A stretch of 13,055 bases of DNA from Pseudomonadota bacterium (lineage in GTDB: Bacteria > Pseudomonadota > Alphaproteobacteria > Sphingomonadales > Sphingomonadaceae): contig JAEWCW010000039.1 of assembly GCA_023390415.1 (NCBI GenBank), positions 1 to 13,055 of the forward strand, given 5' to 3'. The position numbers and the translations under genes are program-made. Under the pieces are notes generated by a model, which saw nothing but the letters and a program-made list of their open reading frames with translations, made no database searches and was not told the DNA's origin. Of the stretch, positions 12,455 through 13,055 are shown in pieces; the stretch's first letter is position 1, and each line of letters begins with the position of its first letter.

Positions 12455-13055
12455 ATGACGATGCAGGCGACCGATTCGAACAAGTGGAACCGCGAAGCGC
12501 TGACCGACGAGGTCATCGTCATCGACGATGGTGCCGCCGCGCGCCGTCGCCGTCGCCGCACCATCATCATCGCAATCATCATCGCGCTCATCGTTCTGAT
12601 CGTCGCCGCAATGGCGATGCGGGGCGGCGGCGAGCAAGCGGCCGCGCCCGCCAAGGGTGCCGAGGGTCAGCAGCTCCCGACCGTCAGCGTGATCGTGCCC
12701 GGTCGCCAGCAGGTCGCCCGCACCCTCTCGGCGACCGGCAACCTCGCCGCCCGCCGCGATCTCCCGGTCGGAGTCCCCGGCGAAGGCGGCCAGATCGTCC
12801 GCGTGCTCGTCGAGCCTGGCCAGTGGGTCGGCGCCGGCCAGACGCTCGCCGTCATCGACCGCAGCGTCCAGTCGCAGGAGGCCGAGCAGCTCGCCGCCCA
12901 GATCCAGGTCGCCCAGGCCGATCTCAGGCTCGCCGAGAACGAGCTCAACCGCGCCCAGCAGCTCGTTTCGCGCGGCTTCGTCAGCCAGGCCGACGTCGAT
13001 CGCAAGCGTGCCACCCGCGACGCCGCGGCGGCACGCGTCCGCGTCGCCCAGGCGC
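12455..13055 (+). CDS. RND efflux periplasmic adaptor (membrane fusion protein), 3' end missing
   Basis: The frame runs off the window after 200 codons. The visible protein has a cytoplasmic head (residues 1-35) ending in a run of six Arg, one membrane anchor (about 37-54, TIIIAIIIALIVLIVAAMAM), a short linker and then the membrane-fusion fold. That fold comprises TVSVIVPGRQQVARTLSATGNL, the lipoyl-type half GEGGQIVRVLVEPGQWVGAGQTLAVID (about 109-135), and the start of the alpha-helical hairpin (QSQEAEQLAAQIQVAQADL...ELNRAQQLVSRGFVSQADVDRKRAT). It would link an inner-membrane RND pump to an outer-membrane channel; the pump gene is expected just downstream. It is anchored by a helix, not a lipobox Cys. 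ATG 12461 is a second possible start; neither has a strong ribosome binding site. Confidence 0.92.
   Translation, partial: MTMQATDSNKWNREALTDEVIVIDDGAAARRRRRRTIIIAIIIALIVLIVAAMAMRGGGEQAAAPAKGAEGQQLPTVSVIVPGRQQVARTLSATGNLAARRDLPVGVPGEGGQIVRVLVEPGQWVGAGQTLAVIDRSVQSQEAEQLAAQIQVAQADLRLAENELNRAQQLVSRGFVSQADVDRKRATRDAAAARVRVAQA

Noticed and set aside
12444..12458. Four-codon frame GTG AAA GCA GAA TGA overlapping the efflux adaptor ATG
   Set aside because: Too short to separate from chance, with no ribosome binding site and no conserved leader-peptide feature.

Overview
The window looks like ordinary chromosome from a GC-rich alphaproteobacterium, most likely Sphingomonadales. The pointers are a SciP/DUF1153 cell-cycle regulator, an ATP12-type F1-ATPase assembly chaperone, two GlsB/YeaQ-type membrane proteins, tightly overlapping genes and a strong G/C preference at third codon positions. 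The order is inferred from gene content; no rRNA or marker gene is present to prove it.

Layout. (1) 1-1504, plus strand: the 3' part of a PaiB-like FMN-binding protein, a 78-aa two-helix membrane protein and an ATP12 chaperone, each joined to the next by a 4-bp ATGA overlap. (2) 4958-1501, minus strand: a five-gene run of zinc-finger-less DnaJ, YihY/BrkB membrane protein, FabI enoyl-ACP reductase, a 5-carboxymethyl-2-hydroxymuconate isomerase (CHMI)-like protein and acylphosphatase. Gaps are 6 bp or less, or the genes overlap. This run meets group 1 tail to tail, with both stop codons inside one CTAG. (3) 5086-8666, plus strand: pdxH, a CDF metal exporter, a PhzF-family protein and an APC permease, all with overlapping ends, diverging from the dnaJ run across 127 bp. 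(4) 8632-8903: a 272-bp non-coding element with 29-bp imperfect terminal inverted repeats and nested hairpins, sitting exactly between the convergent permease and mnmA genes. It resembles a MITE. (5) 10006-8900, minus strand: mnmA. (6) 10096-11166, plus strand: an 82-aa protein of unknown function, sciP with a near-consensus CtrA box and a GANTC site upstream and a strong intrinsic terminator downstream, then a small GlsB-like protein. (7) 12263-11187, minus strand: a GlsB/YeaQ protein and a periplasmic SIMPL-domain protein. (8) 12455 to the end, plus strand: the N-terminal part of an RND efflux membrane fusion protein.

Most genes are housekeeping: cofactor salvage, fatty acid synthesis, tRNA thiolation, ATP synthase assembly, cell-cycle control and envelope stress. 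I found no phage, CRISPR, toxin-antitoxin or biosynthetic system. The least explained structure is the inverted-repeat element at 8632-8903, which supplies the last codons of the permease. The next most interesting points are the sciP control region and the unusual company kept by fabI.
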